Assembly: GCF_900167205.1 (NCBI RefSeq)
Contig: NZ_FUWW01000003.1
Span: forward strand, 1-64,000
Direction of reading: 5' to 3'
Source: Eubacterium coprostanoligenes
Lineage (GTDB): Bacteria; Bacillota; Clostridia; Oscillospirales; Acutalibacteraceae
DNA length: 64,000 bases
The notes beneath the pieces are model-generated. The model ran no database searches and was not told the origin of the DNA. It saw only the letters and a program-made list of their open reading frames with translations. How positions within the stretch are numbered: position 1 is the stretch's first letter; each line of letters starts with the position of its first letter. Shown here piece after piece: positions 17,011-25,974 of the stretch. Position numbers and translations under genes: made by a program.

Positions 17011-17682
17011 TTAATTTTCAAGAAGTTTATAATGCACCGTGTCGTTTATGCTCACGCATTCATCTATACCGACTGCAATATAATCAATAAAGTTGACACC
17101 GATAGGATTTACAAGAAATTTGAATTCAGAAATAAAATTGACATCATCGCCCAATATTTTGTCACTGCCGTATCTGATAACAAAAAGTGAATTGCAATTG
17201 TGACTGATTATATTTTCAACAACACAATTTTTTGCAACAATGTCAAAAGATGAAAAGCAAAAATCACCAACACAATCGCCGTCACCGCCGACAAAAACAA
17301 CTCTGTATTTTTTGTCGTTATTAATCTGAAGTTTTGCAAACGCAAGACGATTTTTGCTATTATAAAAATCTTCATTTGTTGAGGAATTTGAACGCCTCAT
17401 CAAATCACTATACATCATTATGTTTACGGCAGTATTTTTGCCGATACCGTTAATCTCAACAAGTTCGTCATAATCGGCTGAAAAGATTTTTTCGATACTG
17501 CCAAATCGGTTGAAAAGTGAATATGCAATAGGTTTGACATCTTTTCTCGGAATAAGTAGTGACAGAAAAAGCTCAACGATATGAACATCACTCATGGTTT
17601 CCGCACCGTTTGTAATGTAAGCATTTCTTATTCTGCTACGATGCCCTTCACGCCCAAATTTATTCAACCTTTTCACCTCCAC
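17011..17682 (-). CDS. RadC-like protein with degenerate JAB/MPN domain
   Basis: A 223-residue member of the UPF0758/RadC family. The N-terminal helical part with a helix-hairpin-helix is typical (GREGHRSRIRNAY, then LVEINGIGKNTAVNIM). In the C-terminal MPN half, the metal-binding HxHPSGxxxPSxxD motif is absent: the matching region reads HNCNSLFVIRYGSDKILGDD, which lacks the paired histidines. It is probably not a metalloprotease. Length and HhH are otherwise family-like. It is monocistronic, with its own terminator. Confidence 0.82.
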   Translation of the reverse strand: MEVKRLNKFGREGHRSRIRNAYITNGAETMSDVHIVELFLSLLIPRKDVKPIAYSLFNRFGSIEKIFSADYDELVEINGIGKNTAVNIMMYSDLMRRSNSSTNEDFYNSKNRLAFAKLQINNDKKYRVVFVGGDGDCVGDFCFSSFDIVAKNCVVENIISHNCNSLFVIRYGSDKILGDDVNFISEFKFLVNPIGVNFIDYIAVGIDECVSINDTVHYKLLEN

Positions 17683-17789
17683 ACAATATTTATTTTATCA
17701 CATCATATGTCTATTTACAACAATTTTGAACAGTGGATTGAATTTTTTGATGTAAAACTCACAAAAATGCAGAATATTCGCTTAAAACA

Positions 17790-17820
17790 AAAGAAAAAGG
17801 CACTCCGTAAGGAATGCCTT
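17790..17820 (-). terminator. Outer terminator downstream of rpsI
   Basis: AAGGCACTCC and GGAATGCCTT arms. On the minus strand they are followed by a long T-rich tract. It lies beyond a second copy of the rpsI 3' end and may be the original rpsI terminator. Confidence 0.75.
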
Positions 17821-17832
17821 GAAATTGAGAAA

Positions 17833-18025
17833 TGATTATCTCTTTGAGAACTGTAGGAGCGTTTAGAAAACAGTCCGGTGGACTGTTTTTAGCTCCGCCA
17901 CAGCAACAGCGTTGCGAGGACCCACAGGAACAAAGAGATAAGTAACTCGTGCAAAAGAAAAACAACACTTCCAAAACGGAAGTGCTGTTGTAATAATCTG
18001 CACTGATTATCTCTTTGAGAACTGT
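17833..18025. repeat. Duplicated rpsI tail flanking a 149-bp insert
   Basis: A perfect 22-base direct repeat (TGATTATCTCTTTGAGAACT plus GT) occurs at 17833-17854 and 18004-18025. The second copy is the real rpsI stop and last codons; the first encodes only a ghost LQFSKR-stop. Between them are 149 bases with a palindrome AACAGTCC/GGACTGTT (about 17878-17897), a GC-rich stretch and a terminator hairpin. This looks like insertion of a small element with target duplication. Confidence 0.7.
17955..17991 (-). terminator. Inner terminator downstream of rpsI
   Basis: ACAACACTTCC and GGAAGTGCTGTTGT arms, with a T-rich tail on the minus strand. It lies inside the 149-bp insert and is now the first terminator met after rpsI. 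Confidence 0.8.
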
Positions 18026-18405
18026 GGTGCACGACGAGCAGCCTTGAGACCCGGCTTCTTTCTTTCCTTCATACGAGGGTCACGAGTGAGGAAGCCTGCC
18101 TTCTTGAGAGCCGGACGAAGTGATTCGTCATACTGAAGAAGAGCTCTTGAAAGGCCGTGACGGATTGCGCCTGCCTGACCTGAAACACCACCACCGTTTA
18201 CACGGCAAACGATGTCGAACTTCTCAGTTGTTTCTGTAAGAGCGAGAGGCTGACGAACGATAAGCTTGAGTGTGTCAAGACCAAAGTAATCGTCAATATC
18301 TCTATCGTTGATTGTGATTTTACCTGTACCTGCATATACACGTACACGAGCAACAGACTCCTTGCGTCTGCCTGTTCCATAGAAATAAGGATTTGATTCG
18401 TACAT
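18007..18405 (-). CDS. rpsI: 30S ribosomal protein S9
   Basis: A 132-residue ribosomal protein of the small-subunit head whose C-terminal tail reaches the P-site tRNA. The start [16 protein letters not shown], the central [14 protein letters not shown] and the C-terminal [17 protein letters not shown] are diagnostic. It lies 16 bases after rplM, the usual L13-S9 operon order in bacteria. The 3' end is partly duplicated downstream. Confidence 0.98.
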   Translation of the reverse strand: MYESNPYFYGTGRRKESVARVRVYAGTGKITINDRDIDDYFGLDTLKLIVRQPLALTETTEKFDIVCRVNGGGVSGQAGAIRHGLSRALLQYDESLRPALKKAGFLTRDPRMKERKKPGLKAARRAPQFSKR

Positions 18406-18421
18406 AATCTATATACCTCCC

Positions 18422-18850
18422 TTATAATTCGTAAGCAACAGGCTTCTGAGCCTCATGCTTGTGGTCTGCGTTCTTGTAAATTCTGCATCTTGTGAGTTGC
18501 TTTCTGCCGAGAGTTGTGTCAGGGATCATACCTTTAACAGCGAGCTGCATAGCAAAATCGCTCTTTTCCTTCATAAGAGTGCCGTACTTAACATCCTTGA
18601 GGTTTCCGATGTAACCTGAATGATGATAAAAATGCTTCTTGTTGAGTTTGTCGCCTGTAAGAACAGCCTTGTCTGTGTTAATGATGATTACGAAATCACC
18701 GCAGTCTACATTTGGCATAAAAATTGGCTTGTGCTTGCCTCTGAGGAGAGTAGCAGCTTCAGCAGCTACACGACCAAGTGGCTTATCAGCAGCATCAATT
18801 ACATACCATGCGCGTTCGATTTCGTCAGCTTTTGGCATAAATGTTGACAT
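18422..18850 (-). CDS. rplM: 50S ribosomal protein L13
   Basis: A 142-residue early-assembly protein of the large subunit. The family pattern is plain: WYVIDAADKPLGRVA near the N-terminus, LRGKHKPIFMPNVDCGD, and VKGMIPDTTLGRKQL near residue 110. First gene of the rplM-rpsI operon, with GGAGG upstream of ATG 18850. Usual length. Confidence 0.98.
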   Translation of the reverse strand: MSTFMPKADEIERAWYVIDAADKPLGRVAAEAATLLRGKHKPIFMPNVDCGDFVIIINTDKAVLTGDKLNKKHFYHHSGYIGNLKDVKYGTLMKEKSDFAMQLAVKGMIPDTTLGRKQLTRCRIYKNADHKHEAQKPVAYEL

Positions 18851-19217
18851 AATCTATAATCCTCCAAATTTTTTCTAATCTTTTTGATTGCCTGCATATC
18901 TTACCACAAAGCGAAAAAATAGTCAACACCTAAATTAAAATAATTTATTGTTACTCTTGTTTTCTCTTATTTTCTCTTGTTTTCTATGCAAAATCTAATT
19001 TATTATTTATCATTTTTCACACATAATGCTCTGCATATATACATTATATATAGGCGAAAGCGTTGCAAATTCAAAAAAAATTAAAGTAATTCCTAAAAAC
19101 CTATTGACATAGTAGGCATTATATGCTATTATGAGGTCACAACAAAACAAAAACGAGATTTGGCAAACGGCTTTCACCCGGGCGACAATCCCAACAAAAT
19201 GAAAGAAGGACACAGAT
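18851..19217. other. Divergent intergenic region rplM / cysK
   Basis: About 370 bases holding the promoters of two divergent transcription units. The cysK side has a clear promoter at 19104-19132. The rplM side is AT-rich with a TTTTCTCTT repeat near 18960. I found no riboswitch or T-box here. Confidence 0.5.
19104..19132 (+). promoter_or_regulatory. Sigma-A promoter of cysK
   Basis: TTGACA (19104-19109) and TATTAT (19127-19132) are spaced by 17 bases, about 85 bases ahead of the cysK start. A leader of about 75 bases lies between. Confidence 0.8.
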
Positions 19218-20147
19218 ATGGCACTCTATCAGTCAGTAGCCGAAACAATCGGCAACACCCCACTCGTAAAAATCAGTAATTTTGAAAAGGCATACGGTCT
19301 TGAGGCAAATGTTTACGCAAAGCTCGAATACTTCAACCCGGCAGGCTCTGTAAAAGACAGAGTTGCAAAGGCAATCATTGATGATGCGGTTGCAACAGGC
19401 AAACTAAAGGAAGGCGCAACAATCATTGAGCCGACATCGGGCAACACAGGTATCGGAATTGCATCATACGCTGCGGCAAAAGGCTTTAAAGTAATCATCA
19501 CAATGCCTGAATCAATGAGCGTTGAAAGAAGAAATTTGATGAAAGCCTACGGTGCAGAACTTGTGCTCACAGACGCATCCCTCGGTATGAAAGGCGCAAT
19601 TGCAAAGGCAGAGGAATTGCAAAAAGAAACACCGAACTCAATCGTTGCAGGTCAATTTGTGAACCCTGTTAACCCAAAAGCTCACTACGAAACCACAGGT
19701 CCTGAAATTTGGAACGACCTTGACGGCAAGGTTGATATCTTCATTGCAGGTGTAGGCACAGGCGGAACTGTATCGGGCACAGGCAAATATCTCAAAGAGA
19801 AAAATCCGAATGTTCAAATCATTGCTCTTGAGCCTGAAACATCACCTGTTCTCACAACAGGCAAAGGCGGTGCTCACAAAATCCAAGGCATCGGCGCAGG
19901 CTTTGTTCCCGACACTCTTGACACAAAAATCTATGACGAAGTAATCACCGTTCCAAACGAAGCGGCGTTTGAATTCGGCGCAAAGTTCCCGTCACTCGAG
20001 GGTGCATTGGTCGGAATCAGTTCAGGTGCGGCACTTTGGGCAGCAACACAGGTTGCAAAGCGTCCTGAAAACAAAGGCAAAAACATTGTGGTTATTCTTC
20101 CCGATTCAGGCGACAGATACCTTTCAACTCCAATGCTTGCAAAATAA
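19218..20147 (+). CDS. cysK: Cysteine synthase A (O-acetylserine sulfhydrylase)
   Basis: A 309-residue PLP enzyme that makes cysteine from O-acetylserine and sulfide in the cytoplasm. The PLP lysine is Lys46 in NPAGSVKDR. The substrate loop TSGNTG follows, and the phosphate-binding GTGGTVSGTG is at about residue 177. Length is exactly that of the CysK group. GAAAGAAGG precedes ATG 19218. It is monocistronic with a consensus promoter and a terminator. No serine acetyltransferase gene is adjacent. Confidence 0.97.
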   Translation: MALYQSVAETIGNTPLVKISNFEKAYGLEANVYAKLEYFNPAGSVKDRVAKAIIDDAVATGKLKEGATIIEPTSGNTGIGIASYAAAKGFKVIITMPESMSVERRNLMKAYGAELVLTDASLGMKGAIAKAEELQKETPNSIVAGQFVNPVNPKAHYETTGPEIWNDLDGKVDIFIAGVGTGGTVSGTGKYLKEKNPNVQIIALEPETSPVLTTGKGGAHKIQGIGAGFVPDTLDTKIYDEVITVPNEAAFEFGAKFPSLEGALVGISSGAALWAATQVAKRPENKGKNIVVILPDSGDRYLSTPMLAK

Positions 20148-20170
20148 TCCCTCCAAATACAAATACATTA

Positions 20171-20208
20171 AAACACGACAGCGATTTACCCGTTGCCGTG
20201 TTTTTTTA
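20171..20208 (+). terminator. Intrinsic terminator of cysK
   Basis: AACACGACAGCG and CGTTGCCGTGTT arms, followed by seven T bases. Confidence 0.82.
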
Positions 20209-20277
20209 CAAAATTTTATTGAAGTATATATAAATATGTTATATAATAATTTACATTACATATAAGGCAGTGACAAT

Positions 20278-20769
20278 ATGTTCAGAGAAATGAGAAGAAA
20301 AAAGCAACAGCTTTCCGCTGACGAGGTTGAAGAAATACTCAAAAAACACAACACCTGCACCCTTGCATTATCGGGCGATGACGGTTACCCTTATTCCCTG
20401 CCGATAAGCTACGCTTACATTGACGACAAAATATATTTTCACTGTGCAAAAACAGGTCACAAAATCGATGCCGTAAAATCAAATGAAAAGGTATCACTTT
20501 CTATCATAGATTCCGACGAAGTTATCGAAAAAAAATACACAAATAAATACAAATCCGTTATCGTTTTCGGCAAAGCAAGAATTATCGAAAACAAAAACGA
20601 AGTATATAAAAACTGCGTACAAATGGCAAAGGCCATCTGCCCCCATATGGACGATAACGGAATCAAGGAAGAAACCGAAAGATTCATAAACGAAACCGCA
20701 GTAGTTGAAATCACACCGGAGCACATCACGGGCAAAGAGGGACTTGAATTTTACAAACTACGCAAATAA
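20278..20769 (+). CDS. Pyridoxamine 5'-phosphate oxidase-family flavoprotein
   Basis: A 163-residue split-barrel FMN-binding protein of the PNPOx-like family. Typical features are MRRKKQQLSADEV at the N-terminus, TLALSGDDGYPYSLPISY, YFHCAKTGHKIDAV and a late VEITPEHITGKEG. These proteins are often annotated as nitroimidazole resistance or MSMEG-type oxidoreductases; the natural substrate is usually unknown. It stands just upstream of a membrane protein and larE on the same strand and may share a transcript with them. Confidence 0.85.
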   Translation: MFREMRRKKQQLSADEVEEILKKHNTCTLALSGDDGYPYSLPISYAYIDDKIYFHCAKTGHKIDAVKSNEKVSLSIIDSDEVIEKKYTNKYKSVIVFGKARIIENKNEVYKNCVQMAKAICPHMDDNGIKEETERFINETAVVEITPEHITGKEGLEFYKLRK

Positions 20770-20820
20770 TTTTGCAAATTTATACATAATATATTATATA
20801 TCACTGCACAGAGGTTAAAT

Positions 20821-21501
20821 ATGAAATATAAATTGAGAAAAGACCCTATAAACGAAATACCAAAAGGACAATTGATATTTTGGATTATAGTCAGAGTGAC
20901 AATGATTATATGTGCAACATACAGTTTTGTTACAGGCAATGTGGTAATGGGATTTGAAAGCATTTTTTGTTTCATTTTTTCACATCTTTGGGATATGTTC
21001 CAGATTTTCGGTCACACAAGTTTTATTATTGAAGTGCCGCCGTTGTCGCAAACTATGCTGAATTTGATTATTTTCATCGGCATTTTGTTCGGCTCGTATT
21101 TTAAACTGTTTGACAAAATCAGTTGGTTCGACAACTTTATGCACATTTTAAGCGGGTTTGTTTGCGCTGTTTTCGGTTATGACTTTGCCGTGATAATTCA
21201 GCGTAAAAAAGGGCAATGTGCCGCAACGCTTGCCGCACTTTTCAGCATAATGTTTGCGCTGTCAATCGCAGTTGGTTGGGAGTTCTACGAATTTTTGATG
21301 GACACCCTCCACGGCACAAACCTTCAACTTGCAAAATACGGCACTGAAACCGCAAACATTGACATTTCAAAATACCACAACGAGTACGGATATTTGGGAC
21401 TTGTGGACACAATGACCGATATGATGATGAATGCAATCGGCGGAATTTTTGGAATGATATTCATGGTAGTTCTGCGTAACAAAAAGAAGAAAAGCAAATG
21501 A
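20821..21501 (+). CDS. Multi-pass membrane protein, DUF2238/YjdF-like
   Basis: A 226-residue integral membrane protein with six or so hydrophobic helices. Conserved polar motifs within helices are FDNFMHILSGF (about 107-117), VGWEFYEFLMD (about 147-157) and a late DTMTDMMMNAIGG. This His/Glu/Asp arrangement resembles the DUF2238 family of uncharacterised membrane proteins. Its last four bases overlap the larE start (ATGA), indicating translational coupling. Role unknown. Confidence 0.7.
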   Translation: MKYKLRKDPINEIPKGQLIFWIIVRVTMIICATYSFVTGNVVMGFESIFCFIFSHLWDMFQIFGHTSFIIEVPPLSQTMLNLIIFIGILFGSYFKLFDKISWFDNFMHILSGFVCAVFGYDFAVIIQRKKGQCAATLAALFSIMFALSIAVGWEFYEFLMDTLHGTNLQLAKYGTETANIDISKYHNEYGYLGLVDTMTDMMMNAIGGIFGMIFMVVLRNKKKKSK

Positions 21502-22304
21502 CAACAGCCGAAAAAGAACAAGAACTAAAAAGAATAATCACGGAGCACGGCAAGGTTGCTGTTGCATTTTCATCGGGTGTTGACAGCACACTTTTGCTAA
21601 AGGAGTGTGCCGACACACTCGGAGCGGAAAATGTTGTTGCAATCACGGCGTGCTCTCTTGCGTTTCCGAAAAGAGAGCAAAACGAATCAACGGAGTTTTG
21701 CAAATCGGAGGGAATAAAACAAATCCAATTCAACATCAATCCGCTTGAAATCCCAAGTTTTTGCACCAATCCGCCCGACAGGTGCTACATATGCAAAAAG
21801 GCGATTTTTACAGAGGTTTGCAGAATTGCCGATGAGCAAAAATGCAACTGTGTTTTTGAGGGTTCAAACCTTGATGACGACAACGACTACCGCCCGGGGA
21901 TGAGGGCAATACAAGAATTAGGCGTTGTCAGTCCGTTGAGAAAAGCAGAACTGACCAAGGCGGAAATCAGACTTTTATCAGAAAAGCTAAAACTCAAAAC
22001 AGCGAGCAAGCCATCCTTTGCCTGCCTTGCAACAAGGCTTGAATACGGCGACACAATAACGGAAGAAAAGTTGAAAATGATTGACCGTGCCGAACAATTG
22101 CTGATTGACCTCGGTATAAATCAAGTGCGTGTGAGATTGCACGGCAAAACCGCAAGAATAGAGGTTGAGCAAGAGCAAATGCAAACCGTTCTTGAAAATG
22201 CCGACAAAATCACAACAGCTTTTCAAGGCTACGGATTTGACTACACGGCACTTGACCTCAACGGCTACAAAACAGGCAATATGAACAAATCAATACAACA
22301 ATAA
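21498..22304 (+). CDS. larE: ATP-dependent sacrificial sulfur transferase LarE
   Basis: A 268-residue PP-loop enzyme that in the lactate-racemase pathway donates sulfur to the nickel-pincer cofactor precursor. The PP-loop is SSGVDST at residues 25-31. Cys176 in KPSFACLATR sits where the sacrificial cysteine of LarE lies. NPPDRCYICK at 91-100 is a family motif. Here it overlaps the upstream membrane-protein gene by four bases. larA, larB and larC are not in this window, so it may serve another nickel-pincer enzyme or a related sulfur transfer. Confidence 0.9.
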   Translation: MTTAEKEQELKRIITEHGKVAVAFSSGVDSTLLLKECADTLGAENVVAITACSLAFPKREQNESTEFCKSEGIKQIQFNINPLEIPSFCTNPPDRCYICKKAIFTEVCRIADEQKCNCVFEGSNLDDDNDYRPGMRAIQELGVVSPLRKAELTKAEIRLLSEKLKLKTASKPSFACLATRLEYGDTITEEKLKMIDRAEQLLIDLGINQVRVRLHGKTARIEVEQEQMQTVLENADKITTAFQGYGFDYTALDLNGYKTGNMNKSIQQ

Positions 22305-22309
22305 ACAAA

Positions 22310-22336
22310 GCGTATGTCAAAATTTTTGGCATACGC
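22310..22336 (+). terminator. Hairpin after larE
   Basis: GCGTATGTC...GGCATACGC arms with a T-rich loop, immediately downstream of the larE stop and ahead of repeat copy B. Confidence 0.55.
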
Positions 22337-22340
22337 TACA

Positions 22341-22602
22341 GCGTGTCTAAAAAGTATTTTTGACACGCTGTAGGCTGTTGAGAAAGGTTCTGAATTTCGT
22401 TTTCTTGCGAACTTTGCTGTACGATTGTACCGCTTGTGAGCAAAAAACGAAAAACGCCAAAAATGCTGTAAGTATCGAACTTACAGCATTTTTAAAACCC
22501 CACCGTCAACACTTCGTGTTGCCACCTCCCCTTATAAATAAGATGAGGCAAATGAGTTGAATATATTTGGCGTGGTTCAGGGGCTTTATCGACAGTCTGA
22601 AA
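22341..22602 (+). repeat. Interspersed non-coding repeat, copy B (full length)
   Basis: About 262 bases, matching copy C in reverse complement end to end and copy A over its inner 210. It begins with a GCGTGTC/GACACGC hairpin and TAGGCTGTTGAGAAAG. It continues through the shared landmarks listed for copy A and ends GGCTTTATCGACAGTCTGAAA. It carries terminator-like hairpins for both strands. It sits between convergent larE and pyrG. An ORF of 66 codons within it is shared in part with copy C but looks incidental. Confidence 0.88.
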
Positions 22603-22635
22603 GAGTATGTCAAATTTTTTGACATACTCTTTCAT
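22603..22635 (-). terminator. Hairpin after pyrG
   Basis: GAGTATGTCAAA and TTTGACATACTC arms lie just past the pyrG stop codon; the minus strand reads the hairpin before entering repeat copy B. Confidence 0.65.
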
Positions 22636-22636
22636 T

Positions 22637-24253
22637 TTATTCTCCGATTAAATGCTTGTACGAAGCTGTGACAAAGCCTCTAAACAACGGGTGCGGTTTG
22701 TTTGGGCGTGACTTGAATTCCGGGTGGAACTGACACGCAACAAACCATGGATGCTCCGGAATTTCTATCATTTCAACAATATGATTATTTGGGCTTGTGC
22801 CTGCAAAAATCATACCGTGGCTGAGCAACGAATCACGGAACTTGTTGTTAACCTCATATCTGTGACGATGACGCTCCCAGATTTCATCTGCGCCGTACAA
22901 CTCATACGACTTTGATTCCGGATTGAGCACACAAGGATATTTGCCGAGACGAAGCGTTCCGCCGAGGTCGGTCAGGTTTTTCTTTTCAGGAAGAAAATCA
23001 ATAACAGGATACCTTGTTTCGGAATCAATTTCGGCAGAGTTTGCACCATCAAGTCCCAAGACATTTCTTGCAAATTCGATAATTGCAATCTGCATACCGA
23101 GGCAAATTCCAAGGTACGGAATGTTGTGAGTTCTTGCGTAATTGCAGGCAAGAATTTTGCCCTCGATGCCACGACTGCCAAATCCTCCCGGTACAAGAAT
23201 ACCGTCAACGCCCTTGAAAACTTCGTCAAGGTCAACACCGTCTGCCTCAAGGCTTTCGGAATCAATCCAATCAATATCAACCGCACTTCTTGTGGCAATT
23301 CCGCCGTGTTTGAGTGCCTCGTTTACGCTGATATACGAATCGTGAAGTTCAACATATTTGCCGACCATTGCAATTTTTACGGTTTGTTTTGGATTACGAA
23401 GTGCAAAAAGCATATCCTCCCAATCGCTCAAATCCTGATTTGGGGCGTCAATGCCGAGTTTACGCAAAACGACCTCGTCCATTTTCTGCTCCTTGAGCAT
23501 CATAGGCACTGCATAGAGAATATCGCAATTGTTGTTTTCAATAACGCAATCCTCACCAACATTGCAAAACAGCGAGATTTTTCGTTTGATTTCCTCTGTA
23601 AGCGGATGTTCTGTTCTGCACACGATAATATCAGGCTGAATACCGATAGACAGCATTTCCTTAACCGAGTGTTGAGTAGGCTTGCTCTTCAACTCGTCCG
23701 AAGCGGCAAGATACGGCACAAGAGTTACATGGATGAACACGCAATTCTCTCTGCCATAATCGCACGCAAACTGACGGATAGCCTCCAAAAACGGCTGGCT
23801 CTCGATATCGCCGATTGTTCCGCCGATTTCCACAAGGCAAACATCTGCGCCCGTGTCCTCATTACGACGGATATAATTCTTGATTTCGTTGGTAATGTGG
23901 GGAATGATTTGAATTGTCTGTCCGCCGTAAACGCCCTTTCTCTCGTCCGAAATAACCTTCCAGTAAACTCTGCCCGAAGTGAGATTTGAATTTTGAGACA
24001 AGCTCTCGTCAATAAACCTCTCATAATGTCCGAGGTCAAGGTCGGTTTCGGCGCCGTCATCGGTTACAAAAACTTCGCCGTGCTGAACAGGATTCATTGT
24101 GCCCGGGTCAACATTGAGATACGGGTCGAGCTTTTGAGCCGTCACCTTCAGTCCTCTTGACTTGAGAAGTCTGCCAAGGGATGCCGCAGTTATCCCTTTG
24201 CCAAGTCCCGAAACAACACCGCCTGTGATGAATATGTATTTTGGCTTTTTCAT
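22637..24253 (-). CDS. pyrG: CTP synthase
   Basis: A 538-residue enzyme that aminates UTP to CTP with glutamine and ATP. The synthetase domain starts [17 protein letters not shown] and includes [16 protein letters not shown]. The C-terminal class I glutamine amidotransferase has the nucleophile in GICLGMQ, with the oxyanion strand [11 protein letters not shown] before it and CQFHPE containing the catalytic His and Glu. Length is standard. GGAGG precedes ATG 24253. A terminator separates it from the DUF1846 gene upstream. Confidence 0.98.
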   Translation of the reverse strand: MKKPKYIFITGGVVSGLGKGITAASLGRLLKSRGLKVTAQKLDPYLNVDPGTMNPVQHGEVFVTDDGAETDLDLGHYERFIDESLSQNSNLTSGRVYWKVISDERKGVYGGQTIQIIPHITNEIKNYIRRNEDTGADVCLVEIGGTIGDIESQPFLEAIRQFACDYGRENCVFIHVTLVPYLAASDELKSKPTQHSVKEMLSIGIQPDIIVCRTEHPLTEEIKRKISLFCNVGEDCVIENNNCDILYAVPMMLKEQKMDEVVLRKLGIDAPNQDLSDWEDMLFALRNPKQTVKIAMVGKYVELHDSYISVNEALKHGGIATRSAVDIDWIDSESLEADGVDLDEVFKGVDGILVPGGFGSRGIEGKILACNYARTHNIPYLGICLGMQIAIIEFARNVLGLDGANSAEIDSETRYPVIDFLPEKKNLTDLGGTLRLGKYPCVLNPESKSYELYGADEIWERHRHRYEVNNKFRDSLLSHGMIFAGTSPNNHIVEMIEIPEHPWFVACQFHPEFKSRPNKPHPLFRGFVTASYKHLIGE

Positions 24254-24278
24254 AAATTTGTCCTCCTATAAAATTTTA

Positions 24279-24321
24279 TAAAAAAGACGGCAATACACCC
24301 TTTGGGGGGTGTACAACCGTC
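24279..24321 (-). terminator. Hairpin between DUF1846 gene and pyrG
   Basis: On the minus strand GACGG...ACACCC and GGGTGT...CCGTC arms form a stem followed by six T bases, about 30 bases before the pyrG start. It could be the end of the upstream gene or a pyrG attenuator; Gram-positive pyrG genes are often controlled at such a leader terminator. Confidence 0.75.
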
Positions 24322-24346
24322 ATTGATTGTTGTGCGACCCCTTGTG

Positions 24347-25801
24347 TTATTTATCGTTACAAGTGAGTCTGATTCCGAGTTCCTTAAGCACCTTTTCATC
24401 AACAGTGGAAACCATAACGGAACAGTGCATTTCGCTGTGCTTGAGTTTGTCAAGCTGTGCAAGTGCACGCTTTGCATTGTCATCGGTAACCGCTGAAATT
24501 GCAAGTGCAATAAGAATTTCATTTATGTGCAACTGTGGATTTTTTGCTCCAAGATGATGTGTTTTTAAGTTTTCGATAGGTTTGATAACCTCCGGGTCAA
24601 TCAAGGTCACATCATCCAATTGTGCAAGTGCCTTAAGTGCATTCAATATTGTGGCACTCAAGCAACCCATAATTGCCGAAGTTTTGCCCGTGATGATTGT
24701 GCCGTCAGGCAATTCAACAGCTGCCGCAGGTGCATTTGTTTTTTCGGAAAGTTCTTCCGCAAACTTAACGCATTTTCTGTCGAAAACATCAAGGTGAGCA
24801 TTGGTGAGCAAAAGCTCCAATTTATATATCTCGCTGTCGTTCTTTGCGCCACGCTTTTTGTTGCGCTTTGCATTGAAGTATCTTCGGATAATTTCATTGT
24901 TTGACGCTTCGCAAACTGCGTCATTGTCAATAATGCAGTTGCCCGCCATATTAACGCCCATATCGGTAGGCGATTTGTACGGACATTTGCCGTAAATCTT
25001 GTCAAATGTTGCCTTGAGCACAGGGAAGATTTCCACATCTCGATTATAGTTAACCGTTGCTTTGCCATACGCTTCAAGATGCCACGGGTCAATCATATTG
25101 ACATCGTTGAGGTCTGCCGTTGCCGCCTCATACGCAATGTTTACAGGGTGGTCAAGCGGAATATTCCAAATCGGGAAAGTTTCGAATTTTGCATATCCTG
25201 CTTTTACGCCACGCTTGTTTTCGTGATAAAGCTGTGAAAGGCAGGTTGCCATTTTTCCGCTGCCCGGACCCGGTGCGGTAATAACAACAAGTTCCCTTTG
25301 AGTTTCGATATAATCGTTTTTACCGTAGCCCTCATCCGACACAATTTTTGAAATATTGTTTGGATAACCGTCAATCAAATAATGATGATAGGTCTTTATG
25401 CCTGCATTTTTCAGTTTTTCCTCAAATGCCAAAACCTTTGGAGTTGCGGTATACTTTGTGAGGCAAACCGAACCGACAAACAAGCCCTTGCTTTCAAAAG
25501 CGTCAATGAGTCTGAACACATCAACATCATAAGTGATGCCGAGGTCGCCCCTGATTTTATTCTTTTCTATATCATCCGAGCTGATGACAACAACAACTTC
25601 TGCCTCGTCTTTAAGCTGAAGGAGCATTTGAAGTTTGCTGTCAGGCAAAAATCCCGGCAAAACTCTGCTTGCGTGATAATCGTCAAACAACTTTCCGCCG
25701 AATTCGAGATAAAGCTTTCCGCCGAATTCCGCAATTCGCTCCTTTATTCTGCTTGATTGCATAGACAAATATTTGTCGTTATCAAATCCTATTTTATACA
25801 T
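24347..25801 (-). CDS. DUF1846-family protein
   Basis: A 484-residue cytoplasmic protein of the DUF1846 family, whose members have known folds but no firmly known reaction. Typical features are the N-terminal IGFDNDKYLSMQSSRIKERI, a phosphate-loop-like TAPGPGSGKMATCLSQLYHE at about 174-193, and VNMAGNCIIDNDAVCEASNNE. It is slightly shorter than the usual ~500. Often annotated as a purine- or ATP-dependent enzyme because of the loop; that is not shown. Upstream of pyrG on the same strand. Confidence 0.9.
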   Translation of the reverse strand: MYKIGFDNDKYLSMQSSRIKERIAEFGGKLYLEFGGKLFDDYHASRVLPGFLPDSKLQMLLQLKDEAEVVVVISSDDIEKNKIRGDLGITYDVDVFRLIDAFESKGLFVGSVCLTKYTATPKVLAFEEKLKNAGIKTYHHYLIDGYPNNISKIVSDEGYGKNDYIETQRELVVITAPGPGSGKMATCLSQLYHENKRGVKAGYAKFETFPIWNIPLDHPVNIAYEAATADLNDVNMIDPWHLEAYGKATVNYNRDVEIFPVLKATFDKIYGKCPYKSPTDMGVNMAGNCIIDNDAVCEASNNEIIRRYFNAKRNKKRGAKNDSEIYKLELLLTNAHLDVFDRKCVKFAEELSEKTNAPAAAVELPDGTIITGKTSAIMGCLSATILNALKALAQLDDVTLIDPEVIKPIENLKTHHLGAKNPQLHINEILIALAISAVTDDNAKRALAQLDKLKHSEMHCSVMVSTVDEKVLKELGIRLTCNDK

Positions 25802-25940
25802 TCCTACTATTGTCCCCTCTTATGAACATTCTAAAAAAAGAAAAGACAGATGCACAAAACACCTGTCTGTACTTACTTATTATAAAGTATGGAGAGGAAC
25901 TTTTCAATAGGTTAATTAAAAAATTTTAAATTTTTTGCAA

Positions 25941-25962
25941 GGCGAACACATTTCGCCCCTAC
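25941..25962. repeat. Short palindromic repeat, copy 1
   Basis: GGCGAA, a five-base loop and TTCGCC are followed by CCTAC. The 22-base unit recurs at 63449-63470 with one mismatch. Both are in intergenic gaps. Confidence 0.65.
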
Positions 25963-25974
25963 AATATATATATA

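Noticed and set aside
17759-17974. A cysteine-rich 71-codon frame downstream of rpsI
   Set aside because: It spans the inserted palindromic repeat and two terminators; coding is very unlikely.
22360-22560. A 66-codon frame with a similar one at 28901-29083
   Set aside because: Similarity reflects the shared DNA repeat; no ribosome site, and the ends differ. Treated as part of the non-coding repeat family.
23126-23989. A 287-codon open frame antisense to pyrG
   Set aside because: The opposite strand is a complete CTP synthase; this frame has no start signal or protein-like composition.
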